The translations under genes were made by a program, and so were the position numbers. A stretch of DNA of 64,000 nt from Gluconobacter oxydans (GTDB lineage: Bacteria; Pseudomonadota; Alphaproteobacteria; Acetobacterales; Acetobacteraceae): NCBI RefSeq assembly GCF_006539685.1, contig NZ_BJNM01000007.1:1-64000 (forward strand), written 5' to 3'. Of the stretch, positions 9,727-18,853 are shown in pieces. Under the pieces are notes generated by a model, which did not search any database, was not told the DNA's origin, and was given only the letters and a program-made list of their open reading frames with translations. The first letter of the stretch is position 1. Every line of letters starts with the position of its first letter.

Positions 9727-10632
9727 ATGCGCGCGCACTCAGCTCTTGCTCTTCTTCTTGTCGGGATCTGGGGCGGGGCGGCGTCTGCCAGTTCCACGCC
9801 TGCCGGGAAGGCCCGGGTTCTGTGGTCCGGGCCTGAAGGGCGTGTAGAGGCGCGGGCGTGTCAGGTTCAGAGCGCAGAGCCACAGTCATTCTGTCTCGTC
9901 TGGACGGGCAAGGGCGCCCCGGTTTCGGAAAATATTGATGGACTGCCCGGATCTGTCGCGACGCTCTGGCAGAGGACGAGACCGAAACCAGGGGACGCGC
10001 CGGACCTCCTGTTTTACGCTGGCACAGGCGGGGTAGAACGGTGTGGCGACTATGTCGCGCTGCGTTTTGCACAACTGCCGCATTTCCAGAAAATCGGCGA
10101 CTGCCGCCAGCCTGATTACCCGCCACAGGCTCCGCCTGAGACCGGGCCGTTCGGGTTCGGGCTGTCGATCCCTGTGCTGAGGCCCTTTGGCGCATCCGAT
10201 TCCGACAGCGTGTCGACACCGGTGCCCGTGATCTGGCGCAATGGAACATTCGCGCTGGATGCGGCGCGGTTGAAGCAGAATGCCCTGTCCTTTGTCTCCC
10301 TGGGCTTCGAGGGAGCGTCCATCGGAAATGAAACCGGAGCATTCATGTGGGAAACCCGGCAGAATCGTCCGGGGCAGGGCCTGCCCACAACGACGCAGAT
10401 CATGCTTGACCTGATCTTCAAGGGTCATGCCGATCAGGCGCTGTCACTGCTTCATAACAGTACCAATTCACATTTCGACAGTTCGCTCTACTGGAGTGAT
10501 TTGTGTGCGATTTTGGTCGCCGATCCCAACTGGAAGATGCTGATGCACGGCGTGTTGCCGGGGGCGGCTCAGATTGAGGAGGCGGCCCGGACGGGGCAGC
10601 GGGGTCGTGAAAGAACCGCTTATGTTCATTAA
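9727..10632 (+). CDS. secreted protein of unknown function
   Basis: The protein has 301 residues. The first ~22 residues form a clean Sec signal peptide ending in ASAS. The mature part has four Cys that could form disulfides and a central Pro-rich linker (PDYPPQAPPETGPF). A helical C-terminal part follows. I recognise no domain. It lies 31 bases after the acid phosphatase gene and just before a strong terminator, so it may be the last gene of that transcript. No function is proposed. Confidence 0.6.
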   Translation: MRAHSALALLLVGIWGGAASASSTPAGKARVLWSGPEGRVEARACQVQSAEPQSFCLVWTGKGAPVSENIDGLPGSVATLWQRTRPKPGDAPDLLFYAGTGGVERCGDYVALRFAQLPHFQKIGDCRQPDYPPQAPPETGPFGFGLSIPVLRPFGASDSDSVSTPVPVIWRNGTFALDAARLKQNALSFVSLGFEGASIGNETGAFMWETRQNRPGQGLPTTTQIMLDLIFKGHADQALSLLHNSTNSHFDSSLYWSDLCAILVADPNWKMLMHGVLPGAAQIEEAARTGQRGRERTAYVH

Positions 10633-10644
10633 GGACTGGATCTG

Positions 10645-10680
10645 AAAAAGCCCGGTGCCATGACGGCGCCGGGCTTTTTT
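10645..10680. terminator. bidirectional intrinsic terminator
   Basis: A 10-pair stem (GCCCGGTGCC with GGCGCCGGGC, one G-T pair) and a 5-base loop are flanked by an A-run on the left and a T-run on the right. It lies between the convergent genes ending at 10632 and 10684 and can serve both strands. Confidence 0.85.
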
Positions 10681-10683
10681 GTA

Positions 10684-13356
10684 TCAGAACGATTTGAGGA
10701 GCCGTTCTAAATAGTCCAGTTCGCTTTGCGGGCGGGTGCGGTCCGAGGCGCGGCGGCGGAGTTCGCGCTCGATGTCGCGGGCACGGTCTCGGGCGCTCTT
10801 GTCCGGGATATGGGCGTCGGAATCCTTGCCCTTGTCGCCTTCGCCCAGTTTGCGGCTCAGCGGATCCTGATCCTTCTGATCGTCATCGTCGCCGTCTTCA
10901 TCGCCAGCTTGGGGCTGATCGCCGTCATCGCCCTGCTGGCCTTTTGCGCCATGCTGGGGTTTGCCGGAACCTCCTGCGCCACCGGACGGGATAAAGCTCA
11001 GGCTGCCGCCCTGTCCCTTGCCCGATCCGCCGGATTTCTGGTTCTGGCGCATCTGCTTTCCGGCTTCGGACAGATCGGCGAGGACTTTCTGCTCGGCGGT
11101 CTGGGCTTCGGCATCCTTGCGGTCCGCGAGGGCTTCGCGCGCGGTCTGCATGTCCGTCTTCGCCTTGTCGAACGCCGTAGCGGGTTTGCCGGTCAGGTCC
11201 TTCACACGGTGGCTCAGGATCTCGTTGACGCGCTGTAGCGCGCGTTGCAGGGCATGGTCTGCGCGGCGTCCTTCGGACTGGGCGGCAACCGTGGCCGGAT
11301 CGACCGGAGCGGGCGGTTTGGCGTCCGTTGGCTGATCCATGCCGGGCGGGGGCTGCATGCCGAGCTGACGGAGCAGGTCGGCCGTGGACATCTGGCTGAC
11401 ATCCGGGCGGCTGCCGTCATCGGGTGGAGCCGCGGCCTTCTGCGCCGCCGAGAGGCGGGACTGCGTGTGGTCGAGCAGGGTGGTCTCGCGGTGGACGAGA
11501 TCATGCAGGGCCGCGCGCTGGGCACGGGCCTCGGCCTGCGCCTTCATCTGTTCAGCAAGAGCCTTGAGGTCCTCGGGGCTGGCCTGACGCATGCGCTCGG
11601 CCATGTCTTCCATCTGCTGGAGGCGCTTGAGAGCTTCGTCGCCATGACCCTGATTGGCTTCGGACTGGAGACGGCGCATTTCGTCCGAGAACGGATCGGC
11701 CGAGCTGGTGCCGGATTGCGGCATGACGATGCCGCTTTGGGCGGCGCGCGAGAACAGGAGCTGCATCCGGCGGTTCAGGGCATCCCTGAGAGCCTGGGTG
11801 CGGCGCTGGAGTTCTTCCTGTTCGGGCAGGGTGTGGCCCTTGTCGCCAAGGTCGCGCATGTGATCGAGCTGCTGCTGCACGCCCTGCTGGGCGGCGCGGA
11901 CTTCGGCCGCGGCATCTGCAATGTCGGGACCGTCGCGACGCAGATCGTCCAGATAAAGCGCCAGCGCCCAGAGTTCGCCGGGCACACGGTCCGCCGAGCC
12001 ATCAGGGGCGTCTTTCTGGAGCGAGGCAATCTCAAGGCCGAGGGCTGCGAGGATGGCGCGTTCGTCGGTCGTCTGCGTCAGAAGGTTCAGTTCGGCTGCG
12101 GCCTGCGAGGCGCGCTGCTGGCCGAGCATGAGGCGGCGGCGCAGGGCGACGAGGGCGCGGGCCAGCGGATCAGTGAACTTGCGGGCAGCGATCTGGAATT
12201 TGACGATATCGCTGCGGCTTTCGCGGCCTGAAGCACTTTTGGCATGCAGGCGGCCTTCGACTTCCATTCCGGCGAACGGATCGGAAGAAAGGTCCGGTGT
12301 AGCGACGCCTTTCGCGTCCTTGGGCTGTCCGTCGAGCGGGATGGGAACGCGCAGGATGCGGCCCCGGGTCAGGCCGGGCAGGTTGATTTCGGCTTCAAGT
12401 GAGGCGACGCCATAGGTTTGGTGGACATGCCAGGGCAGCCCGGTGCGCCAGTCGTCTTTCTGCGGGCCGGGTTTGCCATCCCATGTGACGGTGGGCGGCA
12501 GATCGGGTTCGACTTTCACGCGCCATGAGCCGAGCGTGCGGCCACGGACGACGATACTGATGGTGCCGGACTGCTGGAGCGTGCCGTGGCTGTTCCAGCT
12601 TTCAGCGTCGAGCCGGTTCTGTTCAGGCGAGGCGATGCCGTGCAGGGCGGGTTTTCCATGCGCGCCGGTGATGGTGGCGTTCAGAATGGCACCCTGCGGA
12701 ACATCAAGCGTATTATGGCCCGTGGCGGAAAGGAAAATTGGTGCACCGGGGGCGTAGGACGGACGGTCGATCCAGGCCTGAAGGGTGGGAAGCGGAATGC
12801 TGTTGTCATCCACGCCGGGGAGCAGCCCTGCGTGAAGACGCGAGGGCGTATGCGTGCCGCCCAGAATGGCTGCAACCACGATGGCCAGCGGGACGGCAAT
12901 GAGCGCAAGCCGTTCGTGCAGGCTGGTTTCGGGATGGGGAAGGCCGACGCGGAGCGTGCCCAGGGAGGCTGTGACGCGCTCGACGTGACGGGACCAGATG
13001 GCGGACTGCTCGCCATTTCCTGCAAAGGCCGGCCGGTCGGTCAGGCTCAGGAGAGGCTGATAGGCGAGTTTGGAATCATGCTCGATCCGGCGGTCGGCCA
13101 CGGGAATGCTGACGGAGGGCACGCGTCGCAGGCCGGTGATGGTCAGCCACAGGGCCGTGCCGAGAACGCCGGCTTCCAGCAGGGTATGCAGCCAGTCCGG
13201 CAGGGACTGGGGGATCCGCGCAAGGCAAGCCAGAACGTAGAATGCGACCAGCAGCAGGGGCCAGCGCAGGGGCTCCCAGGCGCGTTCCCACCACAGGACA
13301 CGCTGGGCTTTCCGGCGCAGGGCTTTGAGGTGGAGGGCCGGGTTTGGCTCAGCCAT
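10684..13356 (-). CDS. large DUF4175/TIGR02302-type membrane protein
   Basis: The protein has 890 residues. Two hydrophobic segments lie within the first ~80 residues and a third near residue 160, followed by a periplasmic-type domain to about residue 400. A long Gln/Ala/Arg-rich coiled-coil region comes next. A low-complexity Gly/Gln/Asp tract (about 780-850, including GDEDGDDDDQKDQD) precedes a basic C-terminal helix. This order matches the alphaproteobacterial TIGR02302 family, whose function is not established. The start overlaps the lysA stop by 8 bases (ATGGCTGA), so it is translated with lysA. The low-complexity tract and coiled coil suggest a scaffold, which is only inference. Confidence 0.75.
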   Translation of the reverse strand: MAEPNPALHLKALRRKAQRVLWWERAWEPLRWPLLLVAFYVLACLARIPQSLPDWLHTLLEAGVLGTALWLTITGLRRVPSVSIPVADRRIEHDSKLAYQPLLSLTDRPAFAGNGEQSAIWSRHVERVTASLGTLRVGLPHPETSLHERLALIAVPLAIVVAAILGGTHTPSRLHAGLLPGVDDNSIPLPTLQAWIDRPSYAPGAPIFLSATGHNTLDVPQGAILNATITGAHGKPALHGIASPEQNRLDAESWNSHGTLQQSGTISIVVRGRTLGSWRVKVEPDLPPTVTWDGKPGPQKDDWRTGLPWHVHQTYGVASLEAEINLPGLTRGRILRVPIPLDGQPKDAKGVATPDLSSDPFAGMEVEGRLHAKSASGRESRSDIVKFQIAARKFTDPLARALVALRRRLMLGQQRASQAAAELNLLTQTTDERAILAALGLEIASLQKDAPDGSADRVPGELWALALYLDDLRRDGPDIADAAAEVRAAQQGVQQQLDHMRDLGDKGHTLPEQEELQRRTQALRDALNRRMQLLFSRAAQSGIVMPQSGTSSADPFSDEMRRLQSEANQGHGDEALKRLQQMEDMAERMRQASPEDLKALAEQMKAQAEARAQRAALHDLVHRETTLLDHTQSRLSAAQKAAAPPDDGSRPDVSQMSTADLLRQLGMQPPPGMDQPTDAKPPAPVDPATVAAQSEGRRADHALQRALQRVNEILSHRVKDLTGKPATAFDKAKTDMQTAREALADRKDAEAQTAEQKVLADLSEAGKQMRQNQKSGGSGKGQGGSLSFIPSGGAGGSGKPQHGAKGQQGDDGDQPQAGDEDGDDDDQKDQDPLSRKLGEGDKGKDSDAHIPDKSARDRARDIERELRRRASDRTRPQSELDYLERLLKSF

Positions 13357-14701
13357 GGTCGTCCTTAGCTGTCAGCCATTCCGGAACGGTTTCGGCTGCA
13401 ATCAGTTCCGCAACGCTCTGGCGCTGGCGGATGATCTCCCATTTTCCGTTGTCGATCAGGACCTGCGCCGCAAGCGGGCGGGTATTGTAGGTCGAACTCA
13501 TGACCGAGCCGTAAGCGCCGGTATCGAGCAGGGCGATCAGGTCGCCACGTTTTGTATCCGCGGGCAGGGCGCGGTCGCGGGCGAAGATGTCGCTGCTTTC
13601 GCAGACCGGACCGACGATGTCCCAGAGTTTCGTGAGGCTGGTCAGGCCATTCGGGGCGACGGGCATGATGCCGTGCCACGATTCATAAAGGGACGGGCGG
13701 GCAAGGTCGTTCATGGCGGCGTCCAGCACGACGAAATCCGGATTGCCGGCCTTGGTTTCGATCACGCGGGTCAGCAGGATGCCGGTGGGGGCGGAGAGCC
13801 AGCGGCCGGGTTCGATGCTGAGACGGACGTCGAGATCGCCCAGTGTCTCGGCGAGGACGCCGGCGAGCATGTCGGGTGAGGGCGCGATTTCGTCCCGGTA
13901 GCGGATGCCCAGCCCCCCGCCACAGTCCACGGCTTCAACGGTATGACCGGCGGCGCGGATTTCGCGGACCATGTCGGCCAGTCGGCTATAGCCTTCGCGA
14001 AAAGGGCCTGCGGTGAGCATCTGGCTGCCGAGATGGACGGCCAGGCCGACGAGGCGGACATTCTTCAGGCTGGCGGCTTCACCATACAGGGCGACGGCTC
14101 GGCGATGCTCGATGCCGAACTTGTCTCCGGCACGGCCCGTGGAGATCTTGTCATGCGTATCGGCGTCTACATCCGGATTGACGCGCAGGGCGGCACGCGC
14201 GACGCGGCCACAGGCGCGGGCGATGTCGTCCAGACGATAGAGTTCCTCGACGCTCTCGACATTGATTTGTGCGATGTCGTGCTCGACGGCGGCGCGTAGT
14301 TCCGCATCGGATTTGCCGACGCCGGAGAAGACGATGCCCGAGGGCGAAATCCCGGCATGAAGCGCGCGCTGCATCTCGCCGCCGCTGACGATGTCTACGC
14401 CATAGCCGCACTGGCGCAGGATGGTCAGGGTGGCCTGATGGTCCTGCGATTTCATGGCGAAATGCATATTCACCGGCAGGTTCCGGGCCTCGAACGCGGC
14501 GCGCAGTGCTTTTGCACGACGACGTAGCGTTTCAGCGCCCGTGATCCAGCACGGTGTTCCGACAGCGGCTGCGATGACGTGCAGGGGCACGCCTTCGAAC
14601 AGCAGGCCGTCCCGTGCGTCCATCTTCAGCGAGGGACGGGTTTCCAGCATGTCGGAGAAAGACGGATCGGTGGCGGGATCGGAGGGAAGCGGTGCACTCA
14701 T
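13349..14701 (-). CDS. lysA: diaminopimelate decarboxylase
   Basis: The protein has 450 residues. It decarboxylates meso-diaminopimelate to lysine using PLP. The Schiff-base Lys is in NMHFAMKSQDH; the phosphate-binding Gly loop is DCGGGLGIRY; EPGRWL and GPVCESSDIF (the Cys reaches the partner active site) follow. The ATG at 14701 (MSAPLPSDP) is preferred, because upstream sequence in this frame is Arg-rich and antisense to cdd. lysA and cdd are divergent with 68 bases between them, which must hold both promoters. The DUF4175 gene follows with an 8-base overlap. Confidence 0.95.
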   Translation of the reverse strand: MSAPLPSDPATDPSFSDMLETRPSLKMDARDGLLFEGVPLHVIAAAVGTPCWITGAETLRRRAKALRAAFEARNLPVNMHFAMKSQDHQATLTILRQCGYGVDIVSGGEMQRALHAGISPSGIVFSGVGKSDAELRAAVEHDIAQINVESVEELYRLDDIARACGRVARAALRVNPDVDADTHDKISTGRAGDKFGIEHRRAVALYGEAASLKNVRLVGLAVHLGSQMLTAGPFREGYSRLADMVREIRAAGHTVEAVDCGGGLGIRYRDEIAPSPDMLAGVLAETLGDLDVRLSIEPGRWLSAPTGILLTRVIETKAGNPDFVVLDAAMNDLARPSLYESWHGIMPVAPNGLTSLTKLWDIVGPVCESSDIFARDRALPADTKRGDLIALLDTGAYGSVMSSTYNTRPLAAQVLIDNGKWEIIRQRQSVAELIAAETVPEWLTAKDDHG

Positions 14702-14769
14702 GATGATGCTACCGTATCGCTCTTGGAAGCATGTTCCAAGCTGAACCCGCAGGGGATAATATCGTCGGC

Positions 14770-15159
14770 ATGATACAGGAACTGATCCGAGAGGCCCTTG
14801 AGGCCCGTTCGCGTGCTTACGCACCCTATTCGCGCTTTCAGGTTGGGGCCGCGTTGCGGTGTGAGGGCGTTGTTCATTCCGGCTGCAATGTTGAGAACGC
14901 GGCCTATCCGCTTGGGACCTGTGCCGAGGCGGGCGCGATTGCCGCCATGGTGCGGGGCGGCGGACGTCGGATCGAGGAAATCGTGATTGTGGGTGGTGAT
15001 GCACCGTGCACGCCATGCGGGGGATGTCGGCAGAAATTGCGGGAGTTCGGCCTGCCGGAGCTGACGGTTCACATGATCGACCCGCAGGGGAAGCTGCTGC
15101 TGACCCGGACGCTGGCCGAGCTTCTGCCTGATGCGTTCGGGCCGGACCATCTGGGATGA
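14770..15159 (+). CDS. cdd: cytidine deaminase
   Basis: The protein has 129 residues, the length of the short tetrameric zinc type. It converts cytidine and deoxycytidine to uridine forms in pyrimidine salvage. GCNVENAAYPLGTCAEAGAI supplies the first zinc Cys and the catalytic Glu; PCTPCGGCRQ supplies the other zinc Cys pair. The ATG at 14770 begins MIQELIREAL, the usual N-terminal helix; a start at 14731 would add 13 non-conserved residues. Its stop overlaps the next gene as ATGA. Confidence 0.95.
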   Translation: MIQELIREALEARSRAYAPYSRFQVGAALRCEGVVHSGCNVENAAYPLGTCAEAGAIAAMVRGGGRRIEEIVIVGGDAPCTPCGGCRQKLREFGLPELTVHMIDPQGKLLLTRTLAELLPDAFGPDHLG

Positions 15160-15851
15160 AACGCGCCGGGGCGTTGCTGATGCTCTGTCTGTCTGGCGGT
15201 GGGGCGATGGCCGCTCCGGCCGTGGCGTTGCCGGGACTCGGCGCAGACAGTCATCGCAGCGTCGTGGATGTGAATACAGCGCCCTGGCGGATCTTGGGGC
15301 GCGTCCAGACATCTCTTGGCGGGCGCTGTACGGGATTTGCCGTGGCGCCGACCGTGATGCTGACGGCGGCGCATTGTCTGTGGCTGCCTGCGACCCGGCA
15401 TTATATCCAGCCTGAGGATGTTCATGTCCTGATGGGCTATGCGATGGGGCAGTACCGCCTTCACGCGCAGGTGACACGATTTGTTATTGCCCCCGGATAT
15501 GATCCTGCGAACGAAGGCGGGACCGCATCGGAGGATCGGGCCACGCTGGTTCTGGACCGACCGGTGGTTCTGTCAGGGGATCTGGTTCCTTATGGTTCGG
15601 CGCCGATGGGCGCTGCGGCGATGCTGGTCGGATATCCGCAGGACCGGCCTGAGGTTCCGTACGGTGATATTTCCTGTCAGATCAACGGGTTGGCGCTGAA
15701 CGGACTGATCCATCATGACTGTTCGGCGACGCGGGGGGACAGTGGCGGTCCACTGTTTGTGCGCCAGCCTGACGGGCAGTGGGGAATTGTCGGGATCGAT
15801 GTGCTGGCGACGGAAGGTCGTGGCGGCTTTGCCGCGCCGCTGCCGCACTGA
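15156..15851 (+). CDS. secreted trypsin-like serine protease
   Basis: The protein has 231 residues. A signal peptide (about residues 1-19, ending AMA) directs export. The chymotrypsin-fold triad is complete: His in TAAHC, Asp probably in SEDRATL, Ser in CSATRGDSGGPLF. Cys residues near the His and Ser probably form disulfides. It is translationally coupled to cytidine deaminase by ATGA, although no metabolic link is apparent. The V8/glutamyl-endopeptidase-like branch is the best guess. Targets are unknown. Confidence 0.85.
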   Translation: MKRAGALLMLCLSGGGAMAAPAVALPGLGADSHRSVVDVNTAPWRILGRVQTSLGGRCTGFAVAPTVMLTAAHCLWLPATRHYIQPEDVHVLMGYAMGQYRLHAQVTRFVIAPGYDPANEGGTASEDRATLVLDRPVVLSGDLVPYGSAPMGAAAMLVGYPQDRPEVPYGDISCQINGLALNGLIHHDCSATRGDSGGPLFVRQPDGQWGIVGIDVLATEGRGGFAAPLPH

Positions 15852-15911
15852 GTTTTTCGGGTTCCCACGCATCAGGCGCACGTCAGAAAAAATTCACACA
15901 TGCAAACATGA

Positions 15912-15936
15912 GCCCTGTCGTGACGTTGCACAGGGC
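15912..15936. promoter_or_regulatory. short inverted repeat upstream of receiver gene
   Basis: GCCCTGT (15912-15918) and ACAGGGC (15930-15936) are perfect complements separated by 11 bases. The repeat stands about 50 bases before the receiver-protein start, with no T-run. It could be an operator or an RNA hairpin. Confidence 0.25.
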
Positions 15937-15987
15937 AGGACGCCCGATTGGGTGTTACAGGTTTTTCAATCCCGGAAGGTGATTGCC

Positions 15988-16422
15988 ATGTATGTCATGT
16001 CCATGAAGGAGACATCCTCGCGAGCGGCTCCGAAAGGAGGATTTCGTGGGGACTCCAAAAGGGTCAACAGAAAGCATGTTCTCGTTGTCGAGGATCAGGC
16101 GCTTCTGCGCTTTCTCGCGGCGGATATGCTGGAAGAGGCGGGCTATGAGGCCTCTCTTGCGGCTGATGCCGACGAGGCGCTTCAGGTGCTGGCCCGAAAT
16201 CCGGATATTGGCACCATCTTTTCAGACGTGAACATGCCTGGCGACATGGACGGTGTGGCGCTTGCCTGCCTGATCCGTGAGCATCGCCCGGAAATCGGAC
16301 TGGTTCTGACGTCGGGGACGCGGGTTCAGGATCTGGGGCAACTGCCGGGCGGCACGATGTTCCTGTCCAAGCCGTATGAATGGGACGAGGTCTATCGCTG
16401 CCTGGAGCAGGTGAGGCACTGA
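15988..16422 (+). CDS. single-domain response regulator (CheY-like)
   Basis: The protein has 144 residues: a ~26-residue basic N-terminal extension, then one receiver domain with no output domain. The acidic pocket is VLVVEDQ, the phospho-acceptor Asp is in FSDVNMPG, the conserved Thr/Ser is in VLTSG, and the Lys is in LSKPYEW, so all phosphorylation residues are present. The ATG at 15988 follows GGAAGG. No histidine kinase is adjacent, so it is an orphan. Such proteins usually act by binding a partner or as phosphate sinks. The partner is unknown. Confidence 0.85.
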   Translation: MYVMSMKETSSRAAPKGGFRGDSKRVNRKHVLVVEDQALLRFLAADMLEEAGYEASLAADADEALQVLARNPDIGTIFSDVNMPGDMDGVALACLIREHRPEIGLVLTSGTRVQDLGQLPGGTMFLSKPYEWDEVYRCLEQVRH

Positions 16423-16455
16423 AGCATCACTAAATTATAAAGAGAAAAGGCAATG

Positions 16456-16532
16456 TGGTGCACCCGAAAGGACTTGAACCTCTAACCCCCAGATTCGTAG
16501 TCTGGTGCTCTATCCAGTTGAGCTACGGGTGC
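16456..16532 (-). tRNA. tRNA-Arg (anticodon ACG), copy 1
   Basis: This 77-base gene folds completely on the minus strand: acceptor GCACCCG/CGGGTGC, D stem GCTC/GAGC, anticodon stem CCAGA/TCTGG with loop CTACGAA (anticodon ACG), T arm with TTCAAGT, and an encoded CCA. A34 would be deaminated to inosine to read CGN codons. It is the downstream member of a tandem pair; the copy at 16567 is identical. Confidence 0.97.
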
Positions 16533-16566
16533 GGACACATTGTACAGGTCTTCATCAGGAGAAGAC

Positions 16567-16643
16567 TGGTGCACCCGAAAGGACTTGAACCTCTAACCCC
16601 CAGATTCGTAGTCTGGTGCTCTATCCAGTTGAGCTACGGGTGC
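16567..16643 (-). tRNA. tRNA-Arg (anticodon ACG), copy 2
   Basis: The 77 bases including CCA are identical to copy 1, from which it is separated by 34 bases. It is the upstream member on the minus strand, so one transcript probably carries both tRNAs. Identity over the full length suggests recent duplication or gene conversion. Confidence 0.97.
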
Positions 16644-16704
16644 GCTGTGAAGCGGGGTTTTACAGAGGCTTAACTGACCTGACAACCCCGCTTTCGAAAA
16701 AATT

Positions 16705-17082
16705 TCAGTTTCGCGTCATGGTGATATGAGCCCGGCACGAAGGCGAGCCGAAAATGCCGCCAATGGCCTGTCCGACCGGGTAGCCGTTGAACACGACGGC
16801 CGTGTTGTGATGGTCCATATCCGTCATGGGAAGTTCGGCATGATAATGTTGGCTTCCAGGCGTGTAGGTGCCGTGCAGGACCTGTGCGCCGTCAGCCGGC
16901 GTAAAGAGGATCTCCTTGCCGCGGATCCGCAGGGTCGAGGGATGTTCGGTCGGGCAGGTTCCCTGATCGGCAACGAGTGCGCCAACCCATGAGCCGGTTG
17001 GATCATTGCCGGGGTCCGGAGTTCCGGCACAGGCCGCAAGCAGAGCCGTGGCGGAGAGGGCGAAAAGTGCTGGCAGGCGCAT
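16705..17082 (-). CDS. small lipoprotein of unknown function
   Basis: The protein has 125 residues. A short signal peptide ends in the lipobox LAAC, so the mature protein is probably lipid-anchored in the envelope. The mature part reads as a small beta-rich domain ([29 protein letters not shown]) with two further Cys that could pair. I do not recognise the domain. The ATG at 17082 is supported by GGAACAGGA upstream. It is divergent from guaA. Confidence 0.7.
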   Translation of the reverse strand: MRLPALFALSATALLAACAGTPDPGNDPTGSWVGALVADQGTCPTEHPSTLRIRGKEILFTPADGAQVLHGTYTPGSQHYHAELPMTDMDHHNTAVVFNGYPVGQAIGGIFGSPSCRAHITMTRN

Positions 17083-17157
17083 GTTGGTCCTGTTCCTTGT
17101 TGCAGAATGGATGACGCAGACGACACAACACCTTATAGGAGTGCCTCAAAAGGCACC

Positions 17158-18780
17158 ATGAAACCGGAACGCGAGGCCATGACATTGACCCAGCAGGACG
17201 CCAGCACCGTCGAAAAGCTCGACGAAACCCTTCACGAAGACCGTATCCTCATTCTGGATTTCGGCAGCCAGGTGACGCAGCTTATTGCGCGCCGCGTCCG
17301 CGAAAGCGGCGTTTACTGCGAGATCTGGCCGTTTACGGCGACCGAGGAAAAGATCCGCGCATTCAATCCGCGCGGCATCATCCTGTCCGGCAGCCCGGCC
17401 AGTGTGCATGACGAGAATGCACCACCGATTCCGAATGTGGTCTTCGCGCTGAACCGCCCCGTGCTGGGGATCTGCTATGGCCAGCAGGCGATGTGCCAGA
17501 TGCTGGGCGGCAAGGTCGAGAGCCATGAACACCGCGAATTCGGCCGCGCCTATATTGATATTGCCGAGGACTGCTCGCTGTTCCGGGGCGTCTGGGCACG
17601 CGGCAAGCGTGAGCAGGTCTGGATGAGCCATGGCGATCGCGTCACGCAGCTTCCGCCGGGCTTCCGCGCCGTTGCCCATTCCGAAGGCGCACCGTTCGCG
17701 ATCATCGCGGATGAGGGACGTCGTCTGTATGGCGTGCAGTTCCATCCGGAAGTCGTGCATACGCCGCATGGTGCAGCCCTGATCCGCAACTTCACGCATA
17801 ATGTTGCAGGTTGCAGCGGAACCTGGACGATGGCTGGCTTCCGTGAACTGGAAATCGCGCGCATCCGCAAGCAGGTCGGTTCGGGTCGTGTGATCTGTGG
17901 TCTGTCGGGTGGTGTAGACAGCTCCGTTGCGGCCAAGCTGATTCATGATGCGATCGGCGATCAGCTGACCTGCATTTTCGTGGATCCGGGCATCATGCGG
18001 ACCGGCGAGGCTGACGAAGTCGTCAAGACGTTCCGTGGCCGCTTCAATATCCGTCTCGTGCATCGTGACGCCTCCGAGCTGTTCCTGAAGGAACTGGCTG
18101 GCGTGACGGACCCGGAAACGAAGCGCAAGACGATCGGTCGCCTGTTTATCGAGGTCTTCGAGGAAGAGGCTGCGAAGCTGGGTGGCGCTCAGTTCCTGGC
18201 TCAGGGCACGCTGTATCCGGACGTGATCGAGAGCGTGAGTTTCTCGGGTGGTCCGTCCGTGACCATCAAGTCCCATCATAATGTCGGCGGTCTGCCGGAC
18301 CGCATGAACATGGAACTGGTCGAACCGCTGCGTGAGCTGTTCAAGGACGAGGTCCGTATGCTTGGCCGTGAGCTGGGTATTCCGGAAAGCATCGTCGGGC
18401 GGCATCCGTTCCCGGGGCCGGGACTGGCGATCCGTATTCCGGGTGATGTCACCAAGGAAAAGCTGGATCTGCTGCGCAAGGTGGACGCGATCTATCTTGA
18501 GGAAATCCGTCGCGCCGGTCTGTATGACGCAATCTGGCAGGCTTTCGCGGTTCTGCTTCCGGTGCGGACGGTCGGCGTCATGGGCGATGGCCGGACCTAC
18601 GATCAGGCCTGCGCCCTGCGCGCCGTGACCAGCACGGATGGCATGACTGCGGAAGTCTATCCGTTCGACTTCGCATTCCTGAACCGGGTGGCCGGGCGTA
18701 TCGTCAACGAGGTTCGCGGCATCAACCGCGTGACTTATGACATCACGTCCAAGCCGCCGGGCACGATTGAGTGGGAATGA
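17158..18780 (+). CDS. guaA: GMP synthase (glutamine-hydrolysing)
   Basis: The protein has 540 residues. It aminates XMP to GMP with ammonia from glutamine. The N-terminal class I amidotransferase domain has the nucleophile Cys in GICYGQQAM and the His/Glu of the triad in [12 protein letters not shown]. The ATP pyrophosphatase domain follows, with PP-loop [12 protein letters not shown] near residue 250, then the dimerisation domain with [15 protein letters not shown] and the C-terminal [10 protein letters not shown]. Starts at 17158 (after AAAAGG) and 17179 are both plausible; conservation begins near [11 protein letters not shown] strong terminator follows. Confidence 0.97.
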   Translation: MKPEREAMTLTQQDASTVEKLDETLHEDRILILDFGSQVTQLIARRVRESGVYCEIWPFTATEEKIRAFNPRGIILSGSPASVHDENAPPIPNVVFALNRPVLGICYGQQAMCQMLGGKVESHEHREFGRAYIDIAEDCSLFRGVWARGKREQVWMSHGDRVTQLPPGFRAVAHSEGAPFAIIADEGRRLYGVQFHPEVVHTPHGAALIRNFTHNVAGCSGTWTMAGFRELEIARIRKQVGSGRVICGLSGGVDSSVAAKLIHDAIGDQLTCIFVDPGIMRTGEADEVVKTFRGRFNIRLVHRDASELFLKELAGVTDPETKRKTIGRLFIEVFEEEAAKLGGAQFLAQGTLYPDVIESVSFSGGPSVTIKSHHNVGGLPDRMNMELVEPLRELFKDEVRMLGRELGIPESIVGRHPFPGPGLAIRIPGDVTKEKLDLLRKVDAIYLEEIRRAGLYDAIWQAFAVLLPVRTVGVMGDGRTYDQACALRAVTSTDGMTAEVYPFDFAFLNRVAGRIVNEVRGINRVTYDITSKPPGTIEWE

Positions 18781-18825
18781 TCCCGCGTCTGGCATGAGTT
18801 AATTTGTGCAGGCTGCAGCCTGTTG

Positions 18826-18853
18826 AAAACCCCGCAGAGAGGCGGGGTTTTTT
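18826..18853 (+). terminator. intrinsic terminator after guaA
   Basis: A stem AACCCCGC/GCGGGGTT with a 6-base loop is followed by TTTTTT, about 46 bases after the guaA stop. Confidence 0.85.

Noticed and set aside
15715-15987. Extension of the receiver protein by 91 residues at its N-terminus
   Set aside because: The extension overlaps the protease gene in another frame and is Arg/Cys-rich; the ATG at 15988 has a ribosome-binding site.
16033-16231. Strong AAAGGAGG followed by GTG at 16046 opening a 61-codon frame
   Set aside because: The frame is out of register with the receiver domain and encodes no recognisable protein; the receiver gene has its own ATG and GGAAGG upstream.
16456-16643. 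Tandem tRNA genes as an attachment site for an integrated element
   Set aside because: Both tRNAs are complete and no integrase, direct-repeat end or atypical gene block is near; the repeat is simply the tRNA itself.
17146-18795. 549-codon minus-strand open frame opposite guaA
   Set aside because: GuaA on the plus strand has every catalytic motif; this is antisense shadow.
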